Virus record (IMG/VR): IMGVR_UViG_3300000117_004064
Coordinates: 5 to 53,687 of that record
Source: a virus
Length of the DNA: 53,683 nt
Reading direction: 5' to 3' (one strand)
In this document: positions 21,693-30,644 of the stretch, piece after piece
Position numbering within the stretch: the stretch's first letter is position 1
Layout of the letters: the number at the start of each line of letters is the position of its first letter
Notes under the pieces: generated by a model
What the model was told of the DNA's origin: nothing
Databases searched by the model: none
Seen by the model: the letters and a program-made list of their open reading frames with translations, nothing else
Made by a program: the position numbers and the translations under genes

Positions 21693-23066
21693 ATGGCTGC
21701 ATTAACTTTTGCTGATTTACAAAAAAATCTACCGGGAGGTTCTACTCCTAGATGGACTGTGCTTGTATCCAAGATAAAAAATAAAGAACCATTTTCTTTG
21801 GATGGTTCTGGTAGTGAAGTTGTTTTGAATTACCTTGATGAGAATATTCAAAACCTATTTGAATCAGGAAGTATCACAAAAATTCAGTCACAGTACCGGG
21901 GCAAAAATCTTTTTAAGACAACAAAAGGAGGAAAGCAACTCAACTTGGGTAAGTTGTTCAAGTCTCCTGATTTTGGTGGTGGTAAAGGTTCTGGTGCAGG
22001 TGCTGCTGAGACAGAACGTAATGAATCTGCACAATGTCTTTATGCCTCTTTGGCTTTCTATGTCTTTAAAAAGCAAATCCCATTAGATGCACCTATCACT
22101 AAGCAGCAGTTCAAAGATGCTATGAAGTATTGTGATGTTTCTGAAAAGTTTGAAAAGATGTTGGACCTGCCTAAAGACTGGCATGAATCATCTATCCTTG
22201 GAGCAAACTATCTACATAAGAAGTATGCCTTGAAAGGTAAGTATGAATACCATAGAGGTTCTTCTTTAGTTGGTATGATTGAAAATATTGTCAGACGAAT
22301 GACCCGCCAAGAAGGTTTTAGAGTAAACCTTAACAAGTGGTCACCAGCTGACATGTATATGTTTACTCAAGCAGGTAAAGATGCTGTCAAGAATGAACTA
22401 GTTAAGGTAAAAACTTTACAGCAACTCAATACCTTAATGGTAAAATACTACAAGTCACATGACATTATTGGAGTGTCTTTGAAAAAGATTTCTGGCACTG
22501 TAAAGGCAACAGATAACAATATCAAAGATGATGATAAAGTTACAGTCGAATATCTTGGAGAGCAAGTAGTTGCTACTAACAAAAACTCTATCCTTGACAG
22601 TATGGATGTATACCTTGAACATTCTAATGGTAGAATACAGTTTAGAAGTTTTGGTTCTGGATCATTAACAGGCTGGCAGGGTGAAGGTAAAGGAACATAT
22701 GCTAACCAAGGTAAAGTATCTCTTGGACCTACCAACTATATTTTAGGTATTCATGGTGTGGATAAGTTACCAGAAAGTAGAGATTCTGCTCGATTAGCAA
22801 AGAACCCTGATACTAGATACTACAAAGATTTCTACGATGCAGCAAAAAGAGTTAAGACTAAGAACCTACCTGATACACAAGAAGAGTTTGTTAAACTATG
22901 GGAATCTGCTAATGAACAATGGCGATACTCTAAATACTTAGGAGTATTGTTGGTTGATCGCATGCTATCATTATCTAAAGAAAAGAGAAATGAAGTTATC
23001 ACCGACCTTTATTTGTATTCTGCATCAAAAGCATCTTTTGCAGGACCATTTCTAAAACTCGAATGA
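21693..23066 (+). CDS. Large late protein, function unknown
   Basis: 457 residues. A Gly-rich linker (FGGGKGSGAGAAETERNESA, about 94-113) divides an N-terminal lysine-rich domain from a mixed C-terminal domain. ERNESAQCLYASLAFYVFK recalls a helix often carrying catalytic or metal residues, but no fold is recognised with confidence. It opens the late block and is followed by a virion protein, so it is probably a virion or packaging-related protein. Confidence 0.75.
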   Translation: MAALTFADLQKNLPGGSTPRWTVLVSKIKNKEPFSLDGSGSEVVLNYLDENIQNLFESGSITKIQSQYRGKNLFKTTKGGKQLNLGKLFKSPDFGGGKGSGAGAAETERNESAQCLYASLAFYVFKKQIPLDAPITKQQFKDAMKYCDVSEKFEKMLDLPKDWHESSILGANYLHKKYALKGKYEYHRGSSLVGMIENIVRRMTRQEGFRVNLNKWSPADMYMFTQAGKDAVKNELVKVKTLQQLNTLMVKYYKSHDIIGVSLKKISGTVKATDNNIKDDDKVTVEYLGEQVVATNKNSILDSMDVYLEHSNGRIQFRSFGSGSLTGWQGEGKGTYANQGKVSLGPTNYILGIHGVDKLPESRDSARLAKNPDTRYYKDFYDAAKRVKTKNLPDTQEEFVKLWESANEQWRYSKYLGVLLVDRMLSLSKEKRNEVITDLYLYSASKASFAGPFLKLE

Positions 23067-23067
23067 T

Positions 23068-23075
23068 TATAAATA
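23068..23075 (+). promoter_or_regulatory. T4-type late promoter octamer
   Basis: TATAAATA at 23068-23075, in the short gap before the next virion gene. Confidence 0.65.
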
Positions 23076-23108
23076 TATCTAAACAAACTTAATCTCATGG
23101 GATAATTG

Positions 23109-23813
23109 ATGGCTAATAGATACTTTGACAATTCACAATTAGCAGAAGCAATCCATATTGCTAGTGGTGATACCAAAGGTGTTTCTCACATCAATAAGTT
23201 TGGATTTGGCGGAGCAACTACTAATTCGTATACTGTATGGGATGGTGATAGTAATTATTCCTACCCAACTTCAGCCGGAATTATTACAGTAACTACAGGT
23301 GCTGCTGACTCTGGTGCAATTGTAGAGTATCAAGGATTAGATGGTAATTATGAATTAATCACAGAGTCTATTACAGGCACACAAGCTGGTGGCACTGGCA
23401 CAGAGTCTTTTCTTAGAGTGTTTAGGGGTGTGGTTACCAATCATTCTGGAACCAACACAGCAGATATTACAGCAACAATTAATGGCAAAGAAGCTGCTAT
23501 TGTTACAGCAGGTGAAGGTCAAACACTTATGGCAGTTTATACAGTCCCTGCAAATAAAACTGCATATATGAAGCATTTGCATGCCGCACCAACTAAGAAA
23601 GATAATGATACAATTATCACTTTAAAAGCACGGCCGTTTGGTGGAACCTTTAACACTAAAGGTAAATTTGCTTCTACAGGTGATCCTGTCCATTATGACT
23701 ATCATGTCCCAATTAAATTTGAAGAGAAAACTGATATTGAAATCAAAGCAGAAAACCAATCCGCCTCTGGTTACATAAGTGCATTATTTGATTTGATTGT
23801 TTTGGACAACTAA
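23109..23813 (+). CDS. Probable virion structural protein
   Basis: 234 residues from ATG 23109 (a TTG lies just before it). It is almost all beta-strand, Thr/Gly-rich, with repeated 'TGTQAGGTGTESFL', 'GTNTADITATINGK' and 'YTVPANKTAYMKHLHAA' segments. This is the style of marine T4-like phage structural proteins with Ig-like or jelly-roll folds. It has its own late promoter and is coupled to the following internal-protein genes (TAATG). Surface decoration or neck protein are possibilities. Confidence 0.7.
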   Translation: MANRYFDNSQLAEAIHIASGDTKGVSHINKFGFGGATTNSYTVWDGDSNYSYPTSAGIITVTTGAADSGAIVEYQGLDGNYELITESITGTQAGGTGTESFLRVFRGVVTNHSGTNTADITATINGKEAAIVTAGEGQTLMAVYTVPANKTAYMKHLHAAPTKKDNDTIITLKARPFGGTFNTKGKFASTGDPVHYDYHVPIKFEEKTDIEIKAENQSASGYISALFDLIVLDN

Positions 23814-24124
23814 TGCAGACATTTAAATCTTTTTTCACAGAACAAAAGAAAAAGGGATTTTACCTTCAGTTTGTTAGAACTAAAGGATATGATGTGCTGC
23901 GTGTAAATCGCTCTGGTGACTTGCGCTGGGCTGAAGTTCGTGGTAAGAAGGGATATGAAGGTAATCAGTATGATGCTAAAGACCCACTACATAAAGCATT
24001 AGATGGATTAGGTAAAGCAGTAGACCTTGGCGCACTAACAGCTGGTGAGACTGTGACTATCAATCCTAGACACCCACATGCAAAGAATGCCTTTGCTACA
24101 GCAGAAAGAATAATGAAGTCATGA
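23813..24124 (+). CDS. Late protein with T4-type capsid-targeting N-terminus
   Basis: 103 basic residues. The first ten, MQTFKSFFTE, resemble the T4 capsid-targeting peptide (MKTYQEFIAE of internal protein III), which directs proteins into the prohead and is cut off by the prohead protease after [L/I]xE. Here the site would be FTE. The body is basic (AEVRGKKGYEGNQYDAKD) and ends in a helix. Predicted internal head protein, coupled to the next gene. Confidence 0.65.
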   Translation: MQTFKSFFTEQKKKGFYLQFVRTKGYDVLRVNRSGDLRWAEVRGKKGYEGNQYDAKDPLHKALDGLGKAVDLGALTAGETVTINPRHPHAKNAFATAERIMKS

Positions 24125-24561
24125 AGACATTTAGAATGCATCTTAATGAACTTTTTGATAAACCTTATCGCTGGAAGAAAGAATCTGGTATATTTTACTA
24201 TTCCTTTGTGTCGGCTGATGGTGGTAAATTTGATGTAGAGTTTTTTAAACTATACCAAGATGATATGGAATACAATCTACAATTTACTAAAGATGGTAGA
24301 TATGCTGCTACTGGTGAAGGTGATGCTCCTAAAGTATTTGCTACAATTTTTGATATTATTAAAGATTTTATGAAAAAGGCAGATTTTGAAGAACTTTCCT
24401 TTGAGGCTTCAAAGGGAGCAAGTGGTAAAGATAGTAAAGGCAGGGTGAGGTTATATAAGACAATGATACAACGATTTGCTAAAAAGTTTGGTCTTACTGC
24501 CAAAGTAGATGATTCTAATCCCAAAACAACCTTATTTACATTAAGAAAAGAAAATAAATGA
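24121..24561 (+). CDS. Late protein with capsid-targeting-like N-terminus
   Basis: 146 residues. It begins MKTFRMHLNE with LNE as possible prohead-protease site, then basic beta/alpha sequence (ESGIFYYSFVSADGGKFDVE). It overlaps both neighbours by four bases. No enzyme motif. Predicted internal head protein. Confidence 0.65.
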   Translation: MKTFRMHLNELFDKPYRWKKESGIFYYSFVSADGGKFDVEFFKLYQDDMEYNLQFTKDGRYAATGEGDAPKVFATIFDIIKDFMKKADFEELSFEASKGASGKDSKGRVRLYKTMIQRFAKKFGLTAKVDDSNPKTTLFTLRKENK

Positions 24562-25778
24562 TTTCGTTTAAACAGTTTATCAACGAACAGAAGAATACAC
24601 ACATGACCCATATTGAGGACAAGGTTCTCTATGGTGGTGTGAATGGTACACGGGATGCAATTAATGCACTGCGTTCTCTGCGTGATATGCTGTCTGGTGT
24701 TGATAAAGGTAATGTCAGTGTAAAGTGGGATGGCGCACCTGCTATCTTTGCAGGAACTGACCCTAGAGACGGAAAGTTCTTTGTAGCAAAGAAAGGTATC
24801 TTTAACAAGAACCCTAAAGTATACAAGACAGATGCTGAAGTTGATGCTGATACTTCTGGCGACCTTGCCAAGAAACTAAAGTTGTCACTCAAGCATTTTG
24901 CTAATATTGGCATTAAAGGAGTTATTCAAGGTGATTTACTTTTTACAAAATCTGATCTTAAATCCCAAAAGGTCGCTGGATTGGATTACCTCACGTTTCA
25001 TCCTAATACAATTGTCTATGCTATCGAAAAGGGCAGTAAGGATGCAGAAGAAATTAGAAAGGCAGAAATTGGCGTAGTCTGGCACACTACATACACAGGT
25101 GATGACTTCGAAAGCATGAAAGCAAACTATGGAGTAAACGTGAAGGCCTTGAAGAAGACACCTAAAGTATGGCAGCAGGACGCTATGCTGCGTGACTTGT
25201 CCAATACTGCTACTATGTCTTCAAAAGAAACTGATAGAGTAAATGCACACCTGTCCCGTGCTGGTAAACTCTTCACTGAAATTTCTGGTTCTACTCTGAG
25301 AACATTAGAGCAAAACCAGAAACTCGCACAATTGATTGAGCAATTCAATAATACATTTGTGCGTAGTAATACTGTCATTTCTGACACTGATCAACATGTT
25401 CGCAATCTTATTAATTGGATTGAAAACAAGTATCAGAAAGAGATTGACAAAAGAAAATCTGAAAAGGGAAAGCAGACTCAAAGAGATGCTTTGTCTAAAA
25501 CACTGGAATTCTTCTCAAAGGAGAATAAAAGAAGTCTTAAAAAGATGTTTGATCTACAAAAGGCTATTGTTTCTGCGAAACTTATCCTTATAAATAAAAT
25601 GAATAGTATTAAACGTGTTAAGACTTTTTTACAAACTACCAACGGGTTTAGGTCAACTGAACCTGAAGGTTATGTAGCTATTGACAAACTGGGAGACAAT
25701 GCTGTCAAACTAGTTAATCGCTATGAATTTTCAACAAACAACTTTGACCCAACGATACTCAAGGGTTGGAGTAAATAA
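24558..25778 (+). CDS. DUF6267-like protein with nucleotidyltransferase/ligase-type KxDG motif
   Basis: 406 residues. The N-terminus MISFKQFINEQ has the capsid-targeting pattern with INE as cleavage site. VSVKWDGAPAIFAG (about 53-66) resembles motif I (KxDG) of DNA/RNA ligases and capping enzymes, where the Lys is adenylated. KGVIQGDLLFT (about 120-130) could be the later metal/NTP-binding strand. The C-terminal third is a lysine-rich helical region. If the reading is right, it is a ligase-like enzyme packaged in the head and injected. The DUF name is from memory and should be confirmed. Confidence 0.65.
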   Translation: MISFKQFINEQKNTHMTHIEDKVLYGGVNGTRDAINALRSLRDMLSGVDKGNVSVKWDGAPAIFAGTDPRDGKFFVAKKGIFNKNPKVYKTDAEVDADTSGDLAKKLKLSLKHFANIGIKGVIQGDLLFTKSDLKSQKVAGLDYLTFHPNTIVYAIEKGSKDAEEIRKAEIGVVWHTTYTGDDFESMKANYGVNVKALKKTPKVWQQDAMLRDLSNTATMSSKETDRVNAHLSRAGKLFTEISGSTLRTLEQNQKLAQLIEQFNNTFVRSNTVISDTDQHVRNLINWIENKYQKEIDKRKSEKGKQTQRDALSKTLEFFSKENKRSLKKMFDLQKAIVSAKLILINKMNSIKRVKTFLQTTNGFRSTEPEGYVAIDKLGDNAVKLVNRYEFSTNNFDPTILKGWSK

Positions 25779-25794
25779 TAGAGGAACGTTATAG

Positions 25795-26427
25795 ATGAAA
25801 TATCTTATTTCTGCAATTATGGCTACAACTGTAGCTGCTACTGCGGTTGCACAAGATGCCAGTGAATCCCCGCTTATGTCCAACGCAACAGTAGGTGTAG
25901 AAACCGACCTGCAAGGTAATGCAGACTGGACAGTTGGGGCAGAATTGGGAATTGCTGGTTTCGGTGTAGACGCAGAATTCAAACTCATGGACCGTGGTGA
26001 CAATACTGCTGATGACTATTCCGTTGGAGTAGGCACAGGCATGGACCTTGGGTTGGCTGCACTTGATACCAGCATCAACTATGCATGGGGTGCAACTTCC
26101 GGTGCAGACCTTATTGGTCGTGGTGACGGCAACACTTGGGGTGACCTGACTGTTGATCCAGAACTGAAACTTACTCCCGGTATTATCGGTGGTGAGTATG
26201 CATGGGTAGGTGCTTCTATGGACCTTGCTTCCGCTGGTGAAATCGACCTTGGTTGGGCCGGTGCTTCCTACGGTGTAGGTTATGAACATGCTCTTAATGA
26301 TCGTGCTTCTGTAAGCATGAGTTATGGTTGGTCAGTAGACGTTGTTGACGACAATGACGATACTACTGTCAACGATTGGACTACTACTGCTGATGGTCTT
26401 AAAGTCGGTGTAGGCTTTAAGTTCTAA
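25795..26427 (+). CDS. Outer-membrane beta-barrel protein
   Basis: 210 residues. A signal peptide (MKYLISAIMATTVAATAVAQ) is followed by alternating amphipathic strands (VGVETDLQGNADWTVGAELG, GVGTGMDLGLAALDTSINYA) and a final strand ending GLKVGVGFKF. The C-terminal Phe is the BAM recognition signal. Acidic loops and no Cys. It is predicted to insert in the host outer membrane. It could block re-adsorption (superinfection exclusion, as Lom-type proteins are thought to), or alter permeability. It sits inside the internal-protein cassette. Confidence 0.82.
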   Translation: MKYLISAIMATTVAATAVAQDASESPLMSNATVGVETDLQGNADWTVGAELGIAGFGVDAEFKLMDRGDNTADDYSVGVGTGMDLGLAALDTSINYAWGATSGADLIGRGDGNTWGDLTVDPELKLTPGIIGGEYAWVGASMDLASAGEIDLGWAGASYGVGYEHALNDRASVSMSYGWSVDVVDDNDDTTVNDWTTTADGLKVGVGFKF

Positions 26428-26428
26428 A

Positions 26429-26815
26429 ATGATTGGGTTTAAAGACTTCCTCTCAATTACTGAGACTTCCTCTCCTAGTGAGGGGGAGTCTTTTCCCATT
26501 TCTGAAGCACTGTCTTTTGCTGCTAGACGTAAGAAGTCTATTGACTTTAGACGCCGCAAACAAAAACTACAAAGACAACGCAAGATTGCTCTTAAACGTC
26601 CAGCAACTCTTGATAGATTAAAAAAACGTGGACGTAAATCTGCTAGAGATATCTTGACAAAACGATACTATGGTGGTAAGACTAAGAGTAGTATGAGTAT
26701 ATCTCAAAAACAACGTGCAGAAAAAAGACTAGATAAAGCAAAGAGAGTAACAGGTATTATTTCTAAGAGACTGTTACCTAGCAAACGTAAACTAGATGTG
26801 CAGAGAAGGCGTTGA
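26429..26815 (+). CDS. Very basic internal head protein candidate
   Basis: 128 residues. The N-terminus MIGFKDFLSITE is capsid-targeting-like, followed by an acidic stretch up to FPISE|A, a good (I)xE cleavage site. The rest is extremely basic (ARRKKSIDFRRRKQKLQRQR, then KRLLPSKRKLDVQRRR), expected to bind DNA tightly. The design matches T4 internal proteins: an acidic propeptide removed in the prohead and a basic body that travels with the DNA. Confidence 0.72.
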   Translation: MIGFKDFLSITETSSPSEGESFPISEALSFAARRKKSIDFRRRKQKLQRQRKIALKRPATLDRLKKRGRKSARDILTKRYYGGKTKSSMSISQKQRAEKRLDKAKRVTGIISKRLLPSKRKLDVQRRR

Positions 26816-26819
26816 TTTT

Positions 26820-28568
26820 ATGCTTAGTGGATTTAAACAGTATCTAGAAGAAAAATCTTCTGTAGGATATTTTGCATTTGGAAGATTCAACCCGCCTACT
26901 ACTGGTCATGAAAAATTAATTACAAAAGTTGCTTCTCTTGCTAGAGGCAATGACTATAGAATTTTCGCATCCCAATCGGTTGATGCTAAGAAAAATCCTT
27001 TAGAATATAAAACTAAAGTAAAGTTCATGCGTAAGATGTTCCCCAAGTATGCCCGGAACATTGTCATGGACAACTCTGTTAAAAACTTCCTAGATGCTAC
27101 CATGTATATGTACAAGCAGGGTTACAAGAACCTTGTTATGGTTGCTGGTGATGACAGAGTACAAGAATTCCAAAAACTCCTTACCAAGTATAATGGTGTA
27201 GATTCCCGTCATGGTAAGTATGAGTTTGACTCCATCAAAGTTGTATCAGCTGGCGAACGTGACCCTGATGCAGATGATGTAACAGGTATGTCTGCTTCCA
27301 AGCAAAGAGCAAACGCACAGAACAATGACTTTGCAAAGTTTTCTCAAGGTCTTCCCAAAGGTGTATCTGATCAGTTAGCAAAAGAACTGTTCAATGCTGT
27401 AAGAAAAGGAATGAACCTAAATGAGAATAAAACATTTACTAGACATGTTATGCTGGAAGCAGTTTCAGAAAGACGTGAGGATTACGTTAACGGGAAACTA
27501 TTTTCTGTTGGTCAACAAGTTATCGTAAAAGAGTCTGATGAATTAGTTACGATTACTCACTGTGGTTCTAACTATGTTATCGTAGAGATGGACGGTAAGA
27601 ATAAACGCAAATGGTTGACTGATGTAGAACCACTAGAAGAAAAAGTTTCTCAGTCTCAGATTGATAGTCTAGAGAAGTTTGCTGATAAGTTACTTGCAAA
27701 GTATGATATTGATATTGAGTTTACTCGGCATTTTGTTGACCGTGTAAATGATGCCCGTAATAATCCTGAGATTAAAGTTGCTGAACTACAGAAGTTCTTT
27801 AAGAAGGTGCAGAAAGCAAAAGGTAATAAAATCAAAACGATTGGTGATTTCCAAGCTATTCTGAAAGATGTTACAACTGACTTGAATATTCCTGCTGTTA
27901 TTCGTAACAAAGGTGATGACTTTGAGGTTACTTTGAAAACGATTATGCGGAAGAAGAACTTCAAGACACCCAATAAGATTATCCAGTATGAGAACAAAGT
28001 TGCACAAGACCCTGATGTGAAAGATAAAAAGGGAACACAACCTAAGAAATACTACTCTGGTCTAGCAAAGTCTACTAAGTCTGCTAGGGATGCGCACTTT
28101 AAAAAGGGTGCTAAGATGGATGATGATAACCCTGCTGCATATGAACCAGCACCGGGTGATAAAGATGCTGAGACTAAAACCTCTAAATATACTAAGAAGT
28201 ATAAACAGATGTATGATGAAGGTGATGGTCTCTGGGCAAACATCCATAAAAAACGTCAATCTGGCAAACCTATGCGTAAACCCGGATCAAAAGGCGCACC
28301 TACCAAACAAGACTTTAAAAATGCAAGAAATGAAGAAGTGATGAACGAAGAGGAAAAGAAAGGGTTAGCTGCTAAGGCAGAGAAGTCTGGTATTTCCTTG
28401 GGTATTCTAAAGCAAGTTTATAATCGTGGCATGGCAGCATGGAGAACCGGACACAGACCCGGAACTACACCGCAGCAATGGGGATATGCGAGAGTAAATT
28501 CATTTATTACTGGTGGCAAAACTAGAAGAACAGCAGATAAAGATTTATGGGCAAAGGTAAAAAAATGA
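26820..28568 (+). CDS. Nucleotidyltransferase-fold protein with C-terminal DUF5824-like domain
   Basis: 582 residues from ATG 26820. It starts MLSGFKQYLEE (capsid-targeting-like), then FAFGRFNPPTTGHEKLI. The TxGH motif with the FNPPTxGH context is the nucleotide-binding signature of the cytidylyltransferase/NMN-adenylyltransferase superfamily. SASKQR near residue 155-163 fits its second (ISSTxIR-like) motif. A long lysine-rich helical middle follows, and a C-terminal block RPGTTPQQWGYARVNSFI, then GGKTRRTADKDLW, resembles DUF5824. Predicted to be packaged; may act on NAD, nucleotide or RNA ends after injection. Confidence 0.75.
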   Translation: MLSGFKQYLEEKSSVGYFAFGRFNPPTTGHEKLITKVASLARGNDYRIFASQSVDAKKNPLEYKTKVKFMRKMFPKYARNIVMDNSVKNFLDATMYMYKQGYKNLVMVAGDDRVQEFQKLLTKYNGVDSRHGKYEFDSIKVVSAGERDPDADDVTGMSASKQRANAQNNDFAKFSQGLPKGVSDQLAKELFNAVRKGMNLNENKTFTRHVMLEAVSERREDYVNGKLFSVGQQVIVKESDELVTITHCGSNYVIVEMDGKNKRKWLTDVEPLEEKVSQSQIDSLEKFADKLLAKYDIDIEFTRHFVDRVNDARNNPEIKVAELQKFFKKVQKAKGNKIKTIGDFQAILKDVTTDLNIPAVIRNKGDDFEVTLKTIMRKKNFKTPNKIIQYENKVAQDPDVKDKKGTQPKKYYSGLAKSTKSARDAHFKKGAKMDDDNPAAYEPAPGDKDAETKTSKYTKKYKQMYDEGDGLWANIHKKRQSGKPMRKPGSKGAPTKQDFKNARNEEVMNEEEKKGLAAKAEKSGISLGILKQVYNRGMAAWRTGHRPGTTPQQWGYARVNSFITGGKTRRTADKDLWAKVKK

Positions 28569-29452
28569 TCACTTTAAAAGAGTTCAAAGAAAAAGCTGTA
28601 TCTAAACAGCAACAGAAACTGATGGGTCTTGCACTCGCATATAAGCGTGGTGATGTTCCAGATTCTGAGGTGTCTGATACAGTCAAAGACTTGGCAAAGT
28701 CTATGTCAACCAAAGAGTTAGAAGACTTTGCTTCTACTAAACATAAAGGTCTTCCGCAAAAGGTAGATGAAGCAAAGTCTTCAACAGGATATGAACTTTA
28801 CCACAGAGACTTTTCTTCTGCTATGCAACATGCATATAAGCATGCTAAGGCAAAACTTGGTGTAGATGTTGACCCTGATGAGATTGACAGTAAAGTTGCA
28901 TCTGGTCCTAGAAAACCATCTAAAGGTAAGACCAACACCTATCGTCTTTTAGATAAAGGTGGTAAGAAAGCAATTCAAGTTCAAGTCTATGGTATGGACA
29001 ATGGCAAGTATGAACTGAACATGTATAAAGAGTCTATTAATGAAGAGATGGACCCAACAAAACATGTATCTAAGAAAGGTGATATGTATTGCGTCTATAA
29101 TAAAGACGGTGAAGAGGTTGCTAAGTTTGATAACAAAAAAGATGCTGATGCCTATGCTATCAAGAACCATGACAAACTGATGGAATATGTAGAAGTAGGC
29201 ACTAATGCTATTCGCAAGTCCTATGCCAAGGCAACACCGGGGCAGACTAATGAACTTACTGGCACAGACAAAGCAATCGCTGGTGCTGCTTTAGGTGCAT
29301 TAGGATACGGTGCTAAGAAAGCAGTTGATAGGTTTAACCCTACTAAAGTCCGTGATGCTCGTAAAAAGCGTATGGAACGTGAAAGAGAAAAAAGACAAGC
29401 TGAGCGTGACATTGCTCAAATGAAACGTAAAAAACTACAGGGAAGCAACTAA
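28565..29452 (+). CDS. Late protein with DUF3008-like region and capsid-targeting-like N-terminus
   Basis: 295 residues from ATG 28565 (MITLKEFKEKAV), overlapping the previous gene by four bases. Residues about 13-60, KQQQKLMGLALAYKRGDVP, then SKSM-type helices ending FASTKHKGLP, match the DUF3008 pattern found in small phage and bacterial proteins. A second alpha/beta region and a basic coiled-coil tail (RKKRMEREREKRQAERDIAQ) follow. Predicted nucleic-acid-binding internal protein. Confidence 0.68.
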   Translation: MITLKEFKEKAVSKQQQKLMGLALAYKRGDVPDSEVSDTVKDLAKSMSTKELEDFASTKHKGLPQKVDEAKSSTGYELYHRDFSSAMQHAYKHAKAKLGVDVDPDEIDSKVASGPRKPSKGKTNTYRLLDKGGKKAIQVQVYGMDNGKYELNMYKESINEEMDPTKHVSKKGDMYCVYNKDGEEVAKFDNKKDADAYAIKNHDKLMEYVEVGTNAIRKSYAKATPGQTNELTGTDKAIAGAALGALGYGAKKAVDRFNPTKVRDARKKRMEREREKRQAERDIAQMKRKKLQGSN

Positions 29453-30333
29453 TGAAATCCTTCAAGTTTTTCACAGAAGAAGCAATCGCAGAACAAGCAG
29501 AAATGTTAATGGAAAAACTTATCACCTTTGGTGGTAAGGCATATCCTAAATTCGGCAACGTGTTAATTATGGCTGGTGGTGCTGGTTCTGGTAAAGGTTT
29601 TATTCAGCAAAACCTGATTGGTCTTGAAGGTAAGTCCTTTGACCCCGATGAACTGAAAAAACTGGCAGGTAAATCTCCACTCATTAACAAAAGAGTTAAA
29701 GATGAGTTTGGTGTAGACCTGAAAGACTTAGGTTCTAAACTTAAAGTGCCTGAGAATGTTTCTAAGTTACATGAGATTATTGGTGATGCTTTGAACTTAC
29801 CAAACAGAAAGCAAGCAGCATTTTTTGCTTCTGTTATGTCTGCTGACTCTGAACGTAAGCCAAATATCATTTTTGATACAACACTCAAAGATGCTGGCAA
29901 GTTACAGAAACTTTCTAGGCAGGTTATGGAACTTGGTTACGAAAAAAAGAATATTCATATTGTTTGGGTTGTCAATGATATTGAAGTTGCTAAGAAGCAA
30001 AACCAAAAACGTTCTAGAGTAGTACCTACTGAAATTCTAGTGAACACTCATAGAGGTGCATCTAATACTATAGGTGATATTCTCAAAATGGGTGAAACAC
30101 TCCGCAAATATATGGATGGTGATCTTGTATTTGCATTTAATAAAATCGGCGTAGATTCTGAAGTTGTCACTAATAAGAAAACAGGTGGCATGTATGTCAA
30201 AGATGCAAACTATGTTTATATTAAACGTGCTGGCAAGTCACTTCCACCTTTGAACACACTCAATAAGCGGATGCTTGCTAAAGTGAAATCATATGTTCCT
30301 AAGAATATTGATTGGGAGAACTTAGAACTATGA
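29452..30333 (+). CDS. Zeta-toxin/polynucleotide-kinase-like P-loop protein with capsid-targeting-like N-terminus
   Basis: 293 residues. MKSFKFFTEEAIAEQAE at the start contains IAE as a prohead-protease-type site. VLIMAGGAGSGKGFIQQNL (about 38-56) is a Walker A P-loop. NIIFDTTLKD is the second acidic motif (substrate Asp), and a basic lid (KKQNQKRSRVVP) follows. Zeta toxins phosphorylate UDP-N-acetylglucosamine; related kinases act on RNA/DNA ends. A packaged kinase delivered with DNA would be unusual. It is coupled to neighbours on both sides. Confidence 0.72.
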   Translation: MKSFKFFTEEAIAEQAEMLMEKLITFGGKAYPKFGNVLIMAGGAGSGKGFIQQNLIGLEGKSFDPDELKKLAGKSPLINKRVKDEFGVDLKDLGSKLKVPENVSKLHEIIGDALNLPNRKQAAFFASVMSADSERKPNIIFDTTLKDAGKLQKLSRQVMELGYEKKNIHIVWVVNDIEVAKKQNQKRSRVVPTEILVNTHRGASNTIGDILKMGETLRKYMDGDLVFAFNKIGVDSEVVTNKKTGGMYVKDANYVYIKRAGKSLPPLNTLNKRMLAKVKSYVPKNIDWENLEL

Positions 30334-30644
30334 AGACATTCGGTTGTTACATAGACGAACCACCGCAGATTGTAGAGTCTGAGTATCAAGGTAAGAAGGT
30401 CAAACTTAACGACCCTTTCAGAACACCCGGTGGTCCTAAGAAGTTCTCTGTATATGTTAAGAATGAAAAGGGTAATGTGGTCAAGGTAAACTTTGGCGAC
30501 CCTAATATGGAAATCAAACGTGATGACCCTAATCGTCGTAAGAACTTTAGAGCAAGACACAACTGCGATAATCCCGGTCCTAAATGGAAGGCTCGGTATT
30601 GGAGTTGTTACCAATGGCGTTCAGGTGCGAAGGTAGATAACTAA
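30330..30644 (+). CDS. Small late protein with RARHxC...YWSC motif
   Basis: 104 residues from ATG 30330 (MKTFGCYIDEP, capsid-targeting-like with IDE). The C-terminal block FRARHNCDNPGPKWKARYW with SCYQW after it carries His and two Cys in a pattern seen repeatedly in marine T4-like phage head-region proteins; it could bind zinc. It is coupled to both neighbours. Function unknown. Confidence 0.7.
   Translation: MKTFGCYIDEPPQIVESEYQGKKVKLNDPFRTPGGPKKFSVYVKNEKGNVVKVNFGDPNMEIKRDDPNRRKNFRARHNCDNPGPKWKARYWSCYQWRSGAKVDN

Noticed and set aside
25589-25596. TATAAATA as a late promoter
   Set aside because: It is inside a coding region, about 200 bases from the next gene; a few such octamers are expected by chance.
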